A DNA stretch of 33,076 nucleotides from the NCBI GenBank assembly GCA_030747505.1, contig JASLKQ010000034.1, positions 1-33,076 on the forward strand. The letters are read 5' to 3'. This DNA is from Verrucomicrobiota bacterium (GTDB taxonomy: Bacteria; Verrucomicrobiota; Verrucomicrobiia; Limisphaerales; UBA1100). Below, piece by piece: positions 17,427 to 26,510 of this stretch. The notes beneath the pieces are model-generated. The model had not been told where the DNA came from. It searched no databases and saw only the letters and a program-made list of their open reading frames with translations. How positions within the stretch are numbered: the first letter of the stretch is position 1; each line of letters begins with the position of its first letter. A program made the translations under genes and the position numbers.

Positions 17427-18767
17427 ATGAATCAAAACGCATTTCAAATGAACCGAAGAACCATGCTCAAGGCAGCGGGCATATCTCTCGCATTGCCATG
17501 GATGGAATCTCTGATGGGGGCTCAAGTCAAATCACCGCCGAAGAGATTCTGTTCAATCTATTTTCCCTATGGTGTGAGTTTGCCCAAACAAGACGGGGAA
17601 TACGGCCAGTGGAACTGGTTTCCCAAAGGTTCGGGGAGGAACTTTACTTTCAATAAATCCCTTGATGTGCTCGAGCCTTTTCGCGAGCAGGTTACAGTTC
17701 TGGGAGGACTTTCTCATCCCAAGGTGCGACGAATTGGAGGCCATGACAGTGGGGATACATTTCTCACTGGAGAGGAGTTGAGCCTTGCAACTACCGGGCT
17801 GAAAAATTCGATTTCACTCGATCAGTTTATGGCTCGAACCCACAGGCTCGGTGCGACCACCCGCTTTACCAGCCTGACGCTTTCTTCTGACGGGGGCGTT
17901 GGTATGCCGACCCGTGCCAATACCCTTTCTTACTCACGTACGGGGCAGCCCATACCATCCTTCAACCGTCCGGCTCTTGTGTTTGAACGTTTGTTTGGAT
18001 TAAAGGGGGACTCCATTGAAGCCCAGAGAAAAGGCCTGACCCGTACCGGGAGCCATTTGGACTTGTTACTTGATGAAGCCAAAAGCCTGCACCGCAAATT
18101 GGGCAAGGCAGATCAGGGCAAGCTGGATCAGTACCTGACATCCGTTCGTGAGATTGAGCAGGATGTTGAGCGTTCGACACAGTGGTTAAACGTACCCCGT
18201 CCGAAAGTGAGTGCCGAGGGGCTTAGCTTGGATGCAGACAACGAAACACCGGATAAACTCATCCATACGATGCTCGACTTGATTGCCCTTGCTTTCCAAA
18301 CCGATTCCACACGCTTTATTACTTATCAGCTTGCGAGTATGCATGGTGCTATCTCTATTGCGAATAAGTTCCCAACGCTACTGGGTTTCAGTAAAGATGC
18401 TCACGGATTGGCCCATGGTGCCGGTAAGGGAAAGGGAGCAGAGAACCGAGGTAAGTGGGACCGCTATCAGGCCGAATGTCTGGCTTACTTGATGAAGCGA
18501 CTCAGCCATATGAAAGAGGGAGAGGGTTCTGTTTTGGATAATACCTGTCTTTTTTATGGAAGCAGCAACAGTAAGACCCATAACAACAATAACTATCCCC
18601 TGATTCTAGCTGGCGGTAAAAACATGGGCTATCAACACGGCCAATATCTGACTTTCGGCAAGGAAGTTCCCCTCGCCAACCTGTTTGTCACCATACAAAA
18701 ACGATTGGGCGTAAAAGCTGACTCCTTCGCTGATAGCACCGGCGACCTCGACATGTTAGTTGCATAG
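17427..18767 (+). CDS. Second DUF1552 family protein
   Basis: ATG 17427 (MNQNAFQMNRRTMLKAAGISLALPWMESLMGA, Tat-like) is preferred over GTG 17412; G-rich run upstream. 'LGGLSHPKVRRIGGHDSGDTFLTG', 'ISLDQFMART', 'QGKLDQYLTSVREIEQDVERS'. Confidence 0.9.
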   Translation: MNQNAFQMNRRTMLKAAGISLALPWMESLMGAQVKSPPKRFCSIYFPYGVSLPKQDGEYGQWNWFPKGSGRNFTFNKSLDVLEPFREQVTVLGGLSHPKVRRIGGHDSGDTFLTGEELSLATTGLKNSISLDQFMARTHRLGATTRFTSLTLSSDGGVGMPTRANTLSYSRTGQPIPSFNRPALVFERLFGLKGDSIEAQRKGLTRTGSHLDLLLDEAKSLHRKLGKADQGKLDQYLTSVREIEQDVERSTQWLNVPRPKVSAEGLSLDADNETPDKLIHTMLDLIALAFQTDSTRFITYQLASMHGAISIANKFPTLLGFSKDAHGLAHGAGKGKGAENRGKWDRYQAECLAYLMKRLSHMKEGEGSVLDNTCLFYGSSNSKTHNNNNYPLILAGGKNMGYQHGQYLTFGKEVPLANLFVTIQKRLGVKADSFADSTGDLDMLVA

Positions 18768-18772
18768 CGCTG

Positions 18773-20689
18773 ATGATTACCCTTAGTGGTGTCGAAAAAT
18801 CCCATGGCGGACGCACGCTTTTTGGCGATGTTTCTCTTCAGTTAAATCGTGGCGACCGATTGGGTTTGGTGGGGCCCAATGGCGCAGGTAAAACGACCCT
18901 TTTTAATCTCATTCTGGGAGAGGAATCCACTGACGCCGGGAAGGTGGATTTACAACGTAATCTTGATTTGGGCTTTTTGCCTCAGGAGAGTCTTCCTGTA
19001 AAAAATGAAACAGTTCTGGAGTTGGCTATCTCCATTGCTCCGGGGTTTCTTGAGGCTCGCTCAAAAATCCTGAATGACGAACATGTGGAGCCGGAAGTTT
19101 ATGAGTTCTACAATGAAAAAGGCGGCCCTCAACTTGAAGCCAAGGCCAAACGTATCCTATCGGGGTTAAGCTTTCGGGAAACTGATTTCAACCGTCCGGC
19201 CGCGGAAATGAGTGGTGGCTGGATCATGCGTGCCCACTTGGGAAGATTGTTGGTTCAGGAACCGGATCTCTTGATGCTGGATGAACCCACCAACCATTTG
19301 GATTTGGAAGCCCTGATTTGGGTGCAGGCTTATTTGAAGAATTATCCTGGGGCGATCCTGATGATTTCACATGATCGCGAGTTCCTTAATCAGCTGGTGA
19401 AGGGGATATTGGAAATCAGGCGTGAGCGTCTCTTTCGCTGGACAGGTAACTATGATTCTTTTCTGCAGCAGCGTGATGCACATGAACAACAGCAACTTTC
19501 AGCTCACAAAAACCAGCAACGGCAAATCGAGCATCTTCAAACTTTTGTTGATCGTTTTGGTGCCAAAAACACCAAGGCTACTCAAGCCAAGAGCAAGCAG
19601 AAGCAAATCGACCGGATGAAGGCGGATCTGGCTGAGGCCCCTCAGGGTCAAGACCGGCAAATGAAAGGTTTTCGATTTCCTCAGCCTGAACGTAGTGGGC
19701 AGCGGGTTCTGAGCTTGAAAAAGGTCGATTTTGCCTATGGAAATAACGTTGTTTACGCGGGCATGGAATGTGAAGTGGAACGGGGTCAACGCACTGTTTT
19801 GGTGGGGCCAAATGGGGCGGGTAAATCAACCCTGCTCAAACTTATGGCTGGTGTGCTTAAGCCTCAATCAGGGGTTCGTAATCTGGGTCATAATGTGAAG
19901 AGTGGATATTTTTCACAGAATCGCGTGGATGTATTGAATCCAGAGCATACCGCATTGGAAGAGGCAATGGACTGTCCGCAGGCGCTTACCGAGGAACGGG
20001 CCCGTACGGTTCTGGGTTCATTTCTCTTTCGCGGTGATGATGTATTCAAGCGCGTGAGTGTTTTGAGTGGCGGGGAAAAAAGCCGCTTGGCCTTGGTGAA
20101 GCTCCTTTTGGACCCACCCAATTTTTTACTGATGGACGAGCCGACCACGCATCTTGATATGGCCAGTATCGATGCGCTGATTGCCGCCTTGAAGCAGTAT
20201 GAAGGAACCCTGGTATTTATCAGTCACGACGTTCATTTTATTCGCAAGATATCTGAACATACCATTCATGTGAATGCCGGGAAACTGAGAAACTTTCCCG
20301 GTGGCTACGATTATTATCTTCAGAAGACAGAGGCGGAAAATGCACGTGCAGGCCTTACAAGTGGAGGTAAATCATCACTTGCCAAATCAACTGGAGCCTC
20401 CGGTAAAGAAGATAAAAAAGCTCGAAAACGCGCGGAGGCAGAGGCAAGAAATACGCGTTCGCGGGAGAGAAAAGGTTTCGAGAAAGAGGTTAAACGCCTC
20501 GAGGGGGAAATTCAAATCGCCGAGGCGAAAATTGCCGAGTTAACTCAGGAGCTCGAGAAGCCTGAAACCTATGACAACCCCGGCCTCGCCATGAACATCA
20601 ACCGTGAGTTAACCACGGTTCAATCCACCTTGGATTGCCTGACTCCGGAATGGGAAGAGGCGGTCCAAAAGCTGGAAAAGATCGGTTAA
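18773..20689 (+). CDS. ABC-F family ATPase (tandem NBDs, Uup/EttA-like)
   Basis: Two Walker A motifs (GPNGAGKTT, GPNGAGKST), signatures 'MSGGW' and 'LSGGEKSRLALVKLLL', 'LMLDEPTNHLD' and 'LMDEPTTHLD', no TM segments, basic/coiled-coil C-terminal extension. Confidence 0.95.
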   Translation: MITLSGVEKSHGGRTLFGDVSLQLNRGDRLGLVGPNGAGKTTLFNLILGEESTDAGKVDLQRNLDLGFLPQESLPVKNETVLELAISIAPGFLEARSKILNDEHVEPEVYEFYNEKGGPQLEAKAKRILSGLSFRETDFNRPAAEMSGGWIMRAHLGRLLVQEPDLLMLDEPTNHLDLEALIWVQAYLKNYPGAILMISHDREFLNQLVKGILEIRRERLFRWTGNYDSFLQQRDAHEQQQLSAHKNQQRQIEHLQTFVDRFGAKNTKATQAKSKQKQIDRMKADLAEAPQGQDRQMKGFRFPQPERSGQRVLSLKKVDFAYGNNVVYAGMECEVERGQRTVLVGPNGAGKSTLLKLMAGVLKPQSGVRNLGHNVKSGYFSQNRVDVLNPEHTALEEAMDCPQALTEERARTVLGSFLFRGDDVFKRVSVLSGGEKSRLALVKLLLDPPNFLLMDEPTTHLDMASIDALIAALKQYEGTLVFISHDVHFIRKISEHTIHVNAGKLRNFPGGYDYYLQKTEAENARAGLTSGGKSSLAKSTGASGKEDKKARKRAEAEARNTRSRERKGFEKEVKRLEGEIQIAEAKIAELTQELEKPETYDNPGLAMNINRELTTVQSTLDCLTPEWEEAVQKLEKIG

Positions 20690-21306
20690 AGTTCTTTGAT
20701 TTTAATGTTTCGGAAATGGAGATTGTTGGGTTCGCCGTGGTCCTGCAGGCCGATGTGTCCCTCCAGGGGCCGGTCCTTCATGGGCGTCTTGTCCAGCTGG
20801 ATGTCCACGATTCCTTCGCCGTTAAGCTGCACCTTCAGGTGGTGGCCCTTGCAGGTCACAATCATGGTGTTCCACTGACCGGGTTTCCTGGACATGTTTT
20901 TGGATGCACCCACCGTGCGAATGATGCCGCCGTGATCGTGCGGCCCGACTTTCTTTTTGCCAAATGAATCTAGCACCTGTGCCTCTATGCCGGTATTGAC
21001 CGGATTCTTCAGGTCACCCACACGGAAGTGAATACCACTGTTACCCTTGGGCGGGTACTTGTATTCCACGTGCAGTACAAAGTCCTTGTATTTCTTATTG
21101 CTCCAGAGATAGGCGCTGTAGCGTTGCCAGCCTTTTTCCCCTTTGCGTGGCTGGATGAGCAGTGAACCATCCTTTTGCGGAATCCAATTTCCGGTGGTCT
21201 GCCAACCGGTGAGGTCCTTGCCGTTGTAGAGCGTTACCCAGTCTTTGTCTTCGGCAGGCAGTAGTGGAGCGAGTGCGATGAGAGTGATCAGGAGTGTTTT
21301 CTTCAT
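20686..21306 (-). CDS. DUF1080 domain protein (3-keto-disaccharide hydrolase-like), exported
   Basis: MKKTLLITLIALAPLLPA signal. 'DWVTLYNGKDLTGWQ...GNSGIHFRV...GQWNTMIVTCKGHHLKVQLNGEGIVDI...PLEGHIGLQDHG...LHFRNIKIKEL' is diagnostic. Confidence 0.95.
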   Translation of the reverse strand: MKKTLLITLIALAPLLPAEDKDWVTLYNGKDLTGWQTTGNWIPQKDGSLLIQPRKGEKGWQRYSAYLWSNKKYKDFVLHVEYKYPPKGNSGIHFRVGDLKNPVNTGIEAQVLDSFGKKKVGPHDHGGIIRTVGASKNMSRKPGQWNTMIVTCKGHHLKVQLNGEGIVDIQLDKTPMKDRPLEGHIGLQDHGEPNNLHFRNIKIKEL

Positions 21307-21314
21307 GATGGCTT

Positions 21315-21971
21315 CTACTTCAGCTCGATGATTTTGAGATTGCGCCAGCTAACCTCAAAGGGGCCAGATCCCTTGCGGATACCGTGTACCTGAAGGCCGA
21401 TGAATCCCTTTGGATGGCTTTTGAATTTTTCTTCGTGAACTAGATCTGATATTTGATGATCGTTGATCCATACCTGAATGCGTGGTCCCTGCGCCAGCAC
21501 GCGATAGGCGTTCCATTGCTCGTCCTTAAAATGTTTGTGTGGCTTACGTTTGTCTTTGGGGGTCATCCAGCCACCGGCCGCCTCACCATAGATGTAGCCT
21601 GACTCCGCCCCGTTCTTGCCGCTCATCTCAATCTCCACCTGGGGTCCGTTTACGCGGCCCTTGGGGCCATCTTTTGTTTGTGATCGAATCTGAACACCAC
21701 TGTTGAGCCCATTATCCACTTTGACTTCAAATTTTAGGTCAAAATTGCCATACAATTTATCAGAGCAAAGAAATGAGTTCGGGCTGCCTTCCTTTGTTTT
21801 CCCCACAATCGCATTATTTACCACGCGATAAGTTGCGGTTCCATTGCGCTGGGTCCATCCTTTGAGCGTTTTACCATCAAAAATTGTTTTGTATGTTTTG
21901 TCCTTTGCTTGGCCGTCTAAGACGATCAAAGACAAGATCACCATTGAAAGAATGTGCTTGGTCATGCGCAA
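21315..21971 (-). CDS. DUF1080 domain protein (second, tandem), exported
   Basis: 'YKTIFDGKTLKGWTQRNG...NGLNSGVQIRS...QWNAYRVLAQGPRIQVWINDHQISDL...HPKGFIGLQVHG...VSWRNLKIIELK'. Start may be 21965. Confidence 0.94.
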   Translation of the reverse strand: MRMTKHILSMVILSLIVLDGQAKDKTYKTIFDGKTLKGWTQRNGTATYRVVNNAIVGKTKEGSPNSFLCSDKLYGNFDLKFEVKVDNGLNSGVQIRSQTKDGPKGRVNGPQVEIEMSGKNGAESGYIYGEAAGGWMTPKDKRKPHKHFKDEQWNAYRVLAQGPRIQVWINDHQISDLVHEEKFKSHPKGFIGLQVHGIRKGSGPFEVSWRNLKIIELK

Positions 21972-22080
21972 ACTCTTCCTCTGTCGACCTACAATGTCAA
22001 TGGCTGAACAGATAAAAAGGCATCAATGCAATATCGACAAAACCAGTGGCTCAATCTAATAGTCCCCCACGGATATAATC

Positions 22081-23019
22081 ATGGATAGCTCAATTTTTTG
22101 CGGCGGTATTCCCGCCATTATGACCCCCTGCAACGCTGACCGTACTCCGAACGTGGAGGCTTTGGTTGAAAAGGCTCAGGAGCTCATTGGAACCGGCATG
22201 AATGCAGTGGTTTATTGTGGTTCGATGGGCGATTGGCCGTTGGTTACTGATGCAGATCGCCAGAAGGGAGTGGCTGCATTAGCTGAAGCGGGTGTGCCGG
22301 TTATTGTCGGGACTGGGGCAGTAAATACAAAGACTGCCGTGACCCATGCAAAGCACGCGCAAGAGGTTGGAGCCAGGGGATTAATGGTGATTCCGCGATT
22401 ACTTTCCCGTGGCACATCTCCCGCTGCGCAGCGAAATCATTTTGCGGCGATTTTAGAGGCGGCACCCAAACTGCCGGCAGTCATCTACAACAGTCCCTAC
22501 TATGGCTTTGAAACCAAGGCGGATTTATTTTTTGATTTACAGACTGAATACCCAAACCTGGTCGGGTTTAAAGAGTTTGGTGGGGCTGATGCACTGAGTT
22601 ATGCCGCTGAACATATCACCAATAAGGATGATAATTTGGTTCTGATGGCCGGTGTGGATACACAGGTCCTCCATGGTTTTGTTAATTGTGGTGCCCGCGG
22701 GGCCATCACCGGAATAGGAAACTGTCTGCCCGTGGAAGTTCTGCATTACATTAAACTTTGTGAAAAAGCTGCTGAGGGTTGTGCGCAGAGCCGCGTCTAT
22801 GCCAGGGAGTTGGAGCAGGCACTTTTGGTTTTATCCACCTTTGATGAAGGCCCGGATCTGGTGCTCTATTACAAATATCTGCTGGTACTTCTAGGCGACT
22901 CAAATTACGAATACCATTTCAACGACTCCGATGGACTCAGCGAAAGTCAGAGCCGCTATGCAGAGTCGCAGCTGAGGCTTTTTCAAAACTGGTGGGCCAG
23001 CTGGAACGGGAAACCCTGA
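22081..23019 (+). CDS. DHDPS/NAL family class I aldolase-type protein
   Basis: 'FCGGIPAIMTPCNADRTPN', 'VIYNSPYYGF' (Tyr motif) and 'LVGFKEFGG' (Schiff-base Lys) follow the DHDPS family layout. Confidence 0.92.
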   Translation: MDSSIFCGGIPAIMTPCNADRTPNVEALVEKAQELIGTGMNAVVYCGSMGDWPLVTDADRQKGVAALAEAGVPVIVGTGAVNTKTAVTHAKHAQEVGARGLMVIPRLLSRGTSPAAQRNHFAAILEAAPKLPAVIYNSPYYGFETKADLFFDLQTEYPNLVGFKEFGGADALSYAAEHITNKDDNLVLMAGVDTQVLHGFVNCGARGAITGIGNCLPVEVLHYIKLCEKAAEGCAQSRVYARELEQALLVLSTFDEGPDLVLYYKYLLVLLGDSNYEYHFNDSDGLSESQSRYAESQLRLFQNWWASWNGKP

Positions 23020-23022
23020 GCT

Positions 23023-23490
23023 ATGGGTGATCTATTGACCGGGTCAGAATGGTGGTTTCTGGAGCGACTCGAATATGAAGGGGCGCTGCTCAAGGTGGAC
23101 ATCGCTGAAGGCATTATTTCCTCCAATGCCGAAGATGTGACAATTGATGAGGGGTTGTCCATTGAGGGGGCATCACCCATCGAGATCACTGAGAAAAGCA
23201 AACATGTTCGGATACAGTTTCCACATGTCTTGGCGCATCAAATAACCGATGAATCTTACTGGGCTGCGGAGGTCGGGGCGACTAAGGAAATTGATGGTCT
23301 TATACTTTGCCAACACACCGATTCAGCTTATATGAGATTTGTCATCAAAAACTCGCTGATTGATGATCTGGTGGATGATCCCCCATGCCACTATTCCCTG
23401 AATCTGGCCGACGACATTATCGATGTTATCACCACCGCCAAGCCCTCAATCGAGTTGATCTTAAATTCCAATACCGAATCATCGTTTTAA
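23023..23490 (+). CDS. Hypothetical 155-aa acidic protein
   Basis: Starts 3 nt after the DHDPS-like stop and ends 6 nt before the next start. Asp/Glu-rich, no signal peptide, no family recognised. Confidence 0.75.
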   Translation: MGDLLTGSEWWFLERLEYEGALLKVDIAEGIISSNAEDVTIDEGLSIEGASPIEITEKSKHVRIQFPHVLAHQITDESYWAAEVGATKEIDGLILCQHTDSAYMRFVIKNSLIDDLVDDPPCHYSLNLADDIIDVITTAKPSIELILNSNTESSF

Positions 23491-23496
23491 CTTAAT

Positions 23497-24324
23497 ATGA
23501 AGCTGTCTCTGTCCGTACGCATTGTGGAAGCGGCCTGTAAAAAACGGTTAAAAGTATCCTTTGAAGAACTTGTATCCATCGCGGCTGAAACCAAATACGA
23601 TGCGGTATGTATGCGAGCCAGTGCCGGAGGCGTGCAGACTCCCTTCGATGAACTACGTCGCATGCGCGAAACGATAGAAAACAACAACCTGCATGTGTCG
23701 ATGGTCACAGCCGATTCCAAGGTTCCTTTGAACGGAGATGATGGGCCTGATAGCCTGCGTGATATAGGGCCCAGCCTTGATGTTGCCGAGGCGCTCGGCT
23801 GTAAGCTCATCCGCGTGTGTCTCAAAAATGATGAAGATATCCCCCATGCGCGTGAGGCAGCAAAACAGGCTGCTGATCGGGGGATGTGCCTTGCTCACCA
23901 GTGCCATACGACTTCCATCTTTGAGCGGGTGGAACAAATTATTGCCAATCTTGAGGCGATTGGTCAGCCGAACTTTGGGCTGATCTATGAACCGGCTAAC
24001 CTGATGCTCTGCGGGGAAAGTTATGGAACTGATACATTGTGCCAGTTGGCTCCCCACATGATGAATGTGTATATCCAGAATCACCAACTTGATCAGGAAG
24101 GGCCTGTCTCTTTACCCACCTTTTGCCGCGGAGAAGTGCGTTTTCACCATCTGCCGATATGGGAAAGCGGGGGCATAGATACATCGAAGGTGTTCTCCGG
24201 TCTGCATGAGATCGAGTGGGAGGGCCACTTCACAATCCATCAGGCTGAAGGGATCGAAACGATTGATGAAGCGCGTTCCTATGCTCTTCGTTGTGCGAAG
24301 TTTGTAAGAGGAAACGAAGTTTAA
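23497..24324 (+). CDS. Xylose isomerase-like TIM-barrel (sugar phosphate isomerase/epimerase) family protein
   Basis: 'MKLSLSVRIVEAA...FEELVSIAAETKYDAVCMRASAGG', 'AADRGMCLAHQCHTTSIF', 'NFGLIYEPANLMLCGE', 'EWEGHFTIHQAEG' pattern of the AP_endonuc_2 family. Confidence 0.82.
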   Translation: MKLSLSVRIVEAACKKRLKVSFEELVSIAAETKYDAVCMRASAGGVQTPFDELRRMRETIENNNLHVSMVTADSKVPLNGDDGPDSLRDIGPSLDVAEALGCKLIRVCLKNDEDIPHAREAAKQAADRGMCLAHQCHTTSIFERVEQIIANLEAIGQPNFGLIYEPANLMLCGESYGTDTLCQLAPHMMNVYIQNHQLDQEGPVSLPTFCRGEVRFHHLPIWESGGIDTSKVFSGLHEIEWEGHFTIHQAEGIETIDEARSYALRCAKFVRGNEV

Positions 24325-24975
24325 CTAGTCCTCCTGCAGGAATTCAACATTGCCTGTTTCAATGGAGTACTCAGCCCCCACAATTTGTAGGCCATCTTTA
24401 TTGATCAAATCCTCTAGAATAGTTGAGCCTGTTTGGAGCTTGTTAACCGAGGCGCGCACGTTGGCTCGCACAGCCTCTTTCATTAGGGATTCTTCATCAG
24501 AAAACTCGTTGTTCCTTAGCAAGGGCTCAACAGCCGGGCTAATCCGATCAACAATTGAGGCGAGATTAGGGGAGCGGCTCGTGCCGGGCTGTTTAAGTTC
24601 ATCCAATGTGGCAGCAACTGCCCCACAATGGGAATGACCCATTACAACAACCAGACGTGTTCCAAATTCTGAAGCAGCAAACTCGACGCTTCCGATCTGC
24701 GAAGGAGCGACTATGTTGCCGGCAACTCGTATAACAAACAGATCACCCAAGCCCTGATCAAAGACAATTTCCAAGGGCACGCGAGCATCAGAGCATCCCA
24801 GTAAAATGGCAAAGGGTTCTTGCTTGGGGACGGTTTTCTCACGATCAGGTTTTGAGGCTGCTCTAGACGTGTCAGACCATGCCGACCTCTTTTTTCCGCT
24901 AACTAATTTTGATTCCGGGAGAAAACGGTTGTTTCCTTTCCTTAAACGATCCAATGCTTCGGTTGCTGATATCAT
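24325..24975 (-). CDS. Beta-class carbonic anhydrase
   Basis: 'ILLGCSDARVPLEIVFDQGLGDLFVIRVAGNI' and 'VVMGHSHCGAV' contain the Cys/Asp/His/Cys zinc-site motifs. Confidence 0.95.
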   Translation of the reverse strand: MISATEALDRLRKGNNRFLPESKLVSGKKRSAWSDTSRAASKPDREKTVPKQEPFAILLGCSDARVPLEIVFDQGLGDLFVIRVAGNIVAPSQIGSVEFAASEFGTRLVVVMGHSHCGAVAATLDELKQPGTSRSPNLASIVDRISPAVEPLLRNNEFSDEESLMKEAVRANVRASVNKLQTGSTILEDLINKDGLQIVGAEYSIETGNVEFLQED

Positions 24976-25055
24976 GATTTCAGTCCTGAGCTGAGGTTAA
25001 GGGAGTTTTGTTGAATACCTTCAGTTGGTCAACCTGGGGATATTTACATCAAAAC

Positions 25056-26483
25056 TTATTGGGAGGAACGTTTTTTACGGGTTCGGCGCTTATGGTGGTT
25101 GAAACGATTATTAGACCGCCTTCCACGGGAAGATGTACCCGGTCCGCCGTTGCGCCTTCTGCCAAAGTTCTTTGAGGCAGGCAGGCTTGAGTGGCAGGAT
25201 TCATTGCAGTGAAAAGGATGATCTATTTCGGCAGGGACGGGTTTTCCCAACAGTTTCTCGATTTCGCGCAAGAGAGAACGATCTTCGGCGCTGCAAAACG
25301 AAATGGCATGGCCGGCCATGCCGGCACGACCTGTGCGGCCGATTCGGTGTACATACGTTTCGGCTTCCATCGGGAGATCATAATTAACCACGTGGGTTAT
25401 GTCCTCTACGTCCAAGCCGCGGGCAGCCACATCAGTTGCAACCAGCACTTTATAACGTCCAATTTTAAATCCATCCAGCGCCTTGGTGCGGGCGCCCTGG
25501 GATTTATTGCCGTGAATGGCGACGGCCTTGATTCCAGATTGCTCGAGCTTCTCTGCTACCCGGTTTGCCTGATGCTTCATCTGGGTAAAGATGATAACCT
25601 TATCCATTCCCGGTTGATCCCAGAGTGTTAGCAGCAGTTTGTTTTTATTTTTCTGGCCGACAAATAAAACAGTTTGATCAATGCGCTCTACGGCGGGGGC
25701 TTCTGGCTCAATGGCGACCCGGACGGGATTTGTGACCATGGTGCGGGCCAGTTTTTCCATTTTTGCGTTCATTGTCGCCGAGTAGAACAGTGTTTGACGT
25801 TCGGCGGGCAATTTGGTCAGCACCTTTTCGATATCTGGAATGAATCCCATATCAAGCATGCGGTCAACCTCATCAAGAACGAAGAATTGCACGTCCTGTA
25901 GTTGAACGTGCCCCTGATTCATAAGGTCCAGCAAACGGCCCGGGGTGGCTACCAGCATATCAACCCCGCGATGCATGGCTTTCACCTGATGAAACTGGTT
26001 TACGCCGCCGAAAATCACCGTATGAGTGAGGTGAAGGAAGCGTCCATAGGTTTCGATACTGTCCCCAATTTGGGCAGCTAATTCCCGGGTGGGAGCGAGT
26101 ATCAACGTACGCGGAGAGCGACTCCGTGGTCGTCTGGTTTCAAAGGAAAGCTGTTGCAATAAGGGGAGAATGAAGGCGGCGGTTTTACCGGTGCCGGTTT
26201 GAGCGGTGCCGATCAAATCCCGTCCGTCAATCAAGTGCGGAATACATTCTGCCTGGATCGGAGTGGGATCACTGTAGCCATTGGCTGCGATAGCTCTTTG
26301 CAGTTCGGGTATTAACATGCCGAACTCACCACGAGGACGACCACGGGGGCGTGTTTGCTCCGGTTTGGAGGCTGTTCGGGCTTTAAAACGATCTCCAGAT
26401 CGTTTCAGTTTTCCCCTTTTTGAATGAGGTTTGGAGACACTCCGTGCCTTGCGCGCACGTGGCGTCCGTTCTTTGGTTTTCAT
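25056..26483 (-). CDS. DEAD-box ATP-dependent RNA helicase (RhlE-like)
   Basis: Q motif 'GYSDPTPIQAECIP', 'AQTGTGKT', 'PTRELA', 'VLDEVDRMLD', 'YSATM', 'VATDVAARGLD', 'HRIGRTGRAG'; basic N- and C-terminal tails. Confidence 0.96.
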   Translation of the reverse strand: MKTKERTPRARKARSVSKPHSKRGKLKRSGDRFKARTASKPEQTRPRGRPRGEFGMLIPELQRAIAANGYSDPTPIQAECIPHLIDGRDLIGTAQTGTGKTAAFILPLLQQLSFETRRPRSRSPRTLILAPTRELAAQIGDSIETYGRFLHLTHTVIFGGVNQFHQVKAMHRGVDMLVATPGRLLDLMNQGHVQLQDVQFFVLDEVDRMLDMGFIPDIEKVLTKLPAERQTLFYSATMNAKMEKLARTMVTNPVRVAIEPEAPAVERIDQTVLFVGQKNKNKLLLTLWDQPGMDKVIIFTQMKHQANRVAEKLEQSGIKAVAIHGNKSQGARTKALDGFKIGRYKVLVATDVAARGLDVEDITHVVNYDLPMEAETYVHRIGRTGRAGMAGHAISFCSAEDRSLLREIEKLLGKPVPAEIDHPFHCNESCHSSLPASKNFGRRRNGGPGTSSRGRRSNNRFNHHKRRTRKKRSSQ

Positions 26484-26510
26484 CTATTCTCGGTCCGGTC
26501 AGTTATTACT

